64,000 nucleotides of DNA from Cotesia glomerata (lineage: Eukaryota; Arthropoda; Insecta; Hymenoptera; Braconidae), in NCBI RefSeq assembly GCF_020080835.1, contig NC_058158.1, positions 4,650,001-4,714,000 of the forward strand, read 5' to 3'. A program made the translations under genes and the position numbers. Below, in pieces: positions 61,233 to 64,000 of the stretch. Numbering within the stretch: position 1 is the stretch's first letter; every line of letters begins with the position of its first letter. The notes under the pieces are model-generated. The model searched no databases, was not told the origin of the DNA, and saw only the letters and a program-made list of their open reading frames with translations.

Positions 61233-64000
61233 GTATTTATTCATTGTTATTAACAAATTTTATTAAATAAAAATTTTTTTTTCATTCAAATAAAAAGCGG
61301 TCAATTTTTGGTGCTAACTTTTATCAAAAATAAATGCTCCAAATTTTTTTTTTTTTTAACTATAAAATTATTTGCAGTCTGCAATTCTCAGTGTCAAATA
61401 TCAATCTCAATTACCAACAATCATCCATCAAATTTGGCGTAATTTAAAAACGAAAATTGATTTAAATCACAAACTAAAAAAAATGAATAAGTATAGAAAT
61501 AATTACTTAAAAATTAACCAATTATTCAAAAGACATTAATAGCCCGTTAAGCAAATTGGAGTCAGCCGTCGGCAGAGAATTCTTACATCACTGCTAATTT
61601 ATTATTATACTAAAAAAATAATATTTTATTTTATTATCATCGCCATAAACTCATAATGACAGTCCATAAAAGATTGACCTCGTCGCCACTTAAATAATTT
61701 GCTGAATTATAATTGTAAATTATATTTTTGATTTCTTAGACAGATGTTGAAGTCACCTTTTATTTATTATTAAATCAAATAAAATCCAAAAGACAAAATA
61801 AATTAAGGGTATACAACTAATATGAGCAGATTGGTACAATTTATCGGAGTAAAAATGAATAAATGAAACGTTTATGATAAAAAATGTAGAGTGCGTTTAC
61901 AAGAAATAAAGTCGTGGTACTACGCGGTGGGCGGTGGAACAGCATGTTCGGACGTGGGTATCTAATGTCTGATATCGGATTGCCCTGAGGCGACGGCACG
62001 TTGATTGAAGCCCAGCCAGCTTGAAACTCACATCGTGTATATCTCTAAGTACATGCGTCCTGCACGTACTCGATCCTTTTTTATTCTTACTTGTGCTCAG
62101 TCAGTTATTGTACGCGTCTCCTCCTATAAGATACCCTTGAATCTCTCCGTAAGCTCAAAATTAACTGCGAGACATTAAATTAGAGAAACTTTGGATTAAT
62201 TACCACTAAAAAAAAAGAAAAAATTACAGCTCCTGTTGTGTACAAAATATAAAAAAAAAAAATGACTGGACTCGAGGCTTGAATAAAAATCTTCCCCTTG
62301 GGTTTTGGCAAGTCAGCTTTTTGTTCACGCTCATCACGACTATTAGCATGATAGCTGGAAATCAATTGCCGGTTATCAATAATTCATATTCTAAATTATT
62401 TTATCGCGTATGTCGTTTTATTTTAAAAGCCCGGGTTGAACTGCATTTACCGGGGAACCAGGGTGGTCTCCATCTCTCTCTCTCTTTCTATCTGGCTCTT
62501 TCTTCCCTCTCGTTTACCTCTTTATAAATAATACGCTGCCGAAATTGAAAGACAAGAGAAGAGATAAGAAAGGAAGAAAAATAAGAGAAAGAAGGAGTTA
62601 AAAGTGTAACCTAATTGCGGAAGGAAGCAAAGGATAAGCGACTTTAAGAAGACACCGCATCATCATCGAACGCTTGTAAATTCTCGAGGCATGTAATTTT
62701 GGCGAAAACAACCCGTAATTATTTAACGCGTAGTACGCGCGTTATATATGGACCAGACTGCCAACTGAGCTCCTATTATTTCGTATTAACTTTCGGGAAC
62801 AAACAAATAAATAAATATAAATAAACACACATGTAGATACGTAAATATAATATAATACAAGTGTTGATAAGTAAATGACTCAACTGTTCTTTTAACGCTG
62901 CACAGATTCAAACCGATGATGTTTTAAGTGCACAGCACATACGCGAATCCATTTAATGTCTCTCGAATCCTTAATATCGTATATGAATGATGGCAATTAA
63001 ATGTTTGATGAATGCTTAAGAATAAAAACAAGCTGGAGGAATAAATAAAAAAACAAATTATTGGTTACTGCGATGGTTATCTTTTGCAACCGTTTCATTT
63101 CATTATTTTTATTTTATTTTACTCAATATTCATGTTATACTGTACTTTATATGGTTGAGTTGCTTATACAGTAAATAATAATTTAATAAATTGGAATAGG
63201 GACAAGTGGGCAACATGATTACATGAATTATGTGAATTCGTAATAGTTTTTTATTGTAAAAAGTAACCGATCTGTGGATCGAAATGAAATGAGCTGGGCG
63301 TTGTCTTGTATTAGATCTCATTGTTGTCATCATCGGTCTATCTTTTGTACCTTTGCCTTTATCTTTGCCTTTACCTAGTCTTTTATGTGTGGATGTATTT
63401 TATAAATACATGGATGAGCCCTCATGTGTGTTTGTAACTGGCTCGAGTGTGCTGGTGGGTTTTTCTGGTTTGGCTTTGGGTCTGAACACGCTTTGGGGCC
63501 CAGAGTAGAACGCGGTGTCCGCGTTTGCGCACCCAACGCGTCGGTCAGGCGGTGCCTTTTGATCTCGCCTGTAATCCCGGCGGGCCCCGCGGCTTCACTG
63601 ACGTCATCTGAGAGGTGTCCAGCCTGTTCAATTCTGCATTTAGCGCTCACGTTCTGACTCTACTTTACTCTCATCTCATCTGGGTATGGCTATGACTATA
63701 CTATGCCTGGATATATACTAATATATTGTGTGTAATGTGTAGATGATGCAGATGTAGATGGAGATGATGATCATGCATTGCATGGCTCTATGCAATCTGA
63801 ATTGCTATAGATTTGAAATACGGTTTCAGACACGCGTTTACTCAAATGGCAAATTGTAGATTAAGAAATTTATAGTGATAATAATAATGATAATCATTAT
63901 AATTTTCTGGTGGATCGAGATGACTTCCTTATGCAATTTCTCCCTAGTTATGAGATCGTTTTTATGGGAGGTAGTGTCGTTGATCTCCAGGGTATTTCAT
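61233..64000. other. Start of first intron of the gooseberry-type gene
   Basis: Opens with the donor GTATTT; no acceptor joining to a paired box is visible, so the intron continues past the window. It holds a pyrimidine-rich tract near 62460-62520 and a GC/CpG-rich island at about 63460-63660 that may be regulatory. No coding exon is convincing. Confidence 0.5.

Noticed and set aside
62005..62035. CAGCCAGCTTGA string resembling the miR-2 family
   Set aside because: The seed does not match (the TATCACAGCC start is missing) and no hairpin was seen around it.
63375..63657. 91-codon minus-strand frame in a GC-rich island
   Set aside because: Considered as an exon of the Pax gene, but it is on the opposite strand and has no paired-box or homeodomain residues.

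Overview
The window is AT-rich, intron-containing animal DNA. Protein similarity recalled from family knowledge points to an insect, and the AT bias, compact introns and dense small inverted-repeat elements would suit a parasitoid hymenopteran such as a braconid wasp. The order and family are inference; no database was searched.

Layout. (1) Positions 2037-18692, minus strand: a complete focal adhesion kinase (FAK/PTK2) gene. I could chain 19 coding exons with consistent splice phases. They give about 1941 aa: an extra N-terminal exon, FERM domain, DYAEI autophosphorylation linker, tyrosine kinase domain, a very long Gln/Ser-rich linker, FAT domain and a Ser/Arg-rich tail. A further 60-nt in-frame cassette exon is possible. 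(2) Positions 21760-24238 and 24665-27976, plus strand: two tandem paralogues, 582 and 901 aa by my exon models. They encode secreted trypsin-fold proteins in which all three catalytic residues appear to be replaced, and which carry long low-complexity insertions and tails. (3) Positions 27977-61177: about 33 kb with no convincing protein gene apart from one weak 65-aa ORF. It holds several foldback or TIR elements, including a three-layer nested insertion. (4) Positions 61178-61232, plus strand: a short first coding exon, MAVSTLNMTPYFTGYPFQ plus one base. I recognise it as the start of a gooseberry-type (Pax group III) paired/homeobox gene; the paired box and homeobox must lie beyond 64000. 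The 33-kb gene-poor stretch is therefore probably upstream regulatory DNA of a developmental transcription factor.

Mobile DNA. The window is rich in non-autonomous palindromic or TIR elements. They occur downstream of FAK (722-1932 with a second element nested inside), in FAK introns (2824-2965, 2975-3470, 8264-8493, 10797-10969), in an intron of the first protease homologue (23134-23347) and in the desert (44914-45038, 50174-51026, 52038-53901, 57485-57686, 58357-58480). Several share CACGGAGA- or CACAGAAA-type tips flanked by TA. No transposase, rRNA, CRISPR or convincing tRNA gene was seen.

The genes do not form a pathway: FAK acts at integrin adhesions, the protease homologues are secreted, and gooseberry is a segmentation/neural transcription factor. 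The most distinctive biology is the enlarged FAK with possible microexons and a possible FAT-less isoform, and the tandem pseudoprotease pair.
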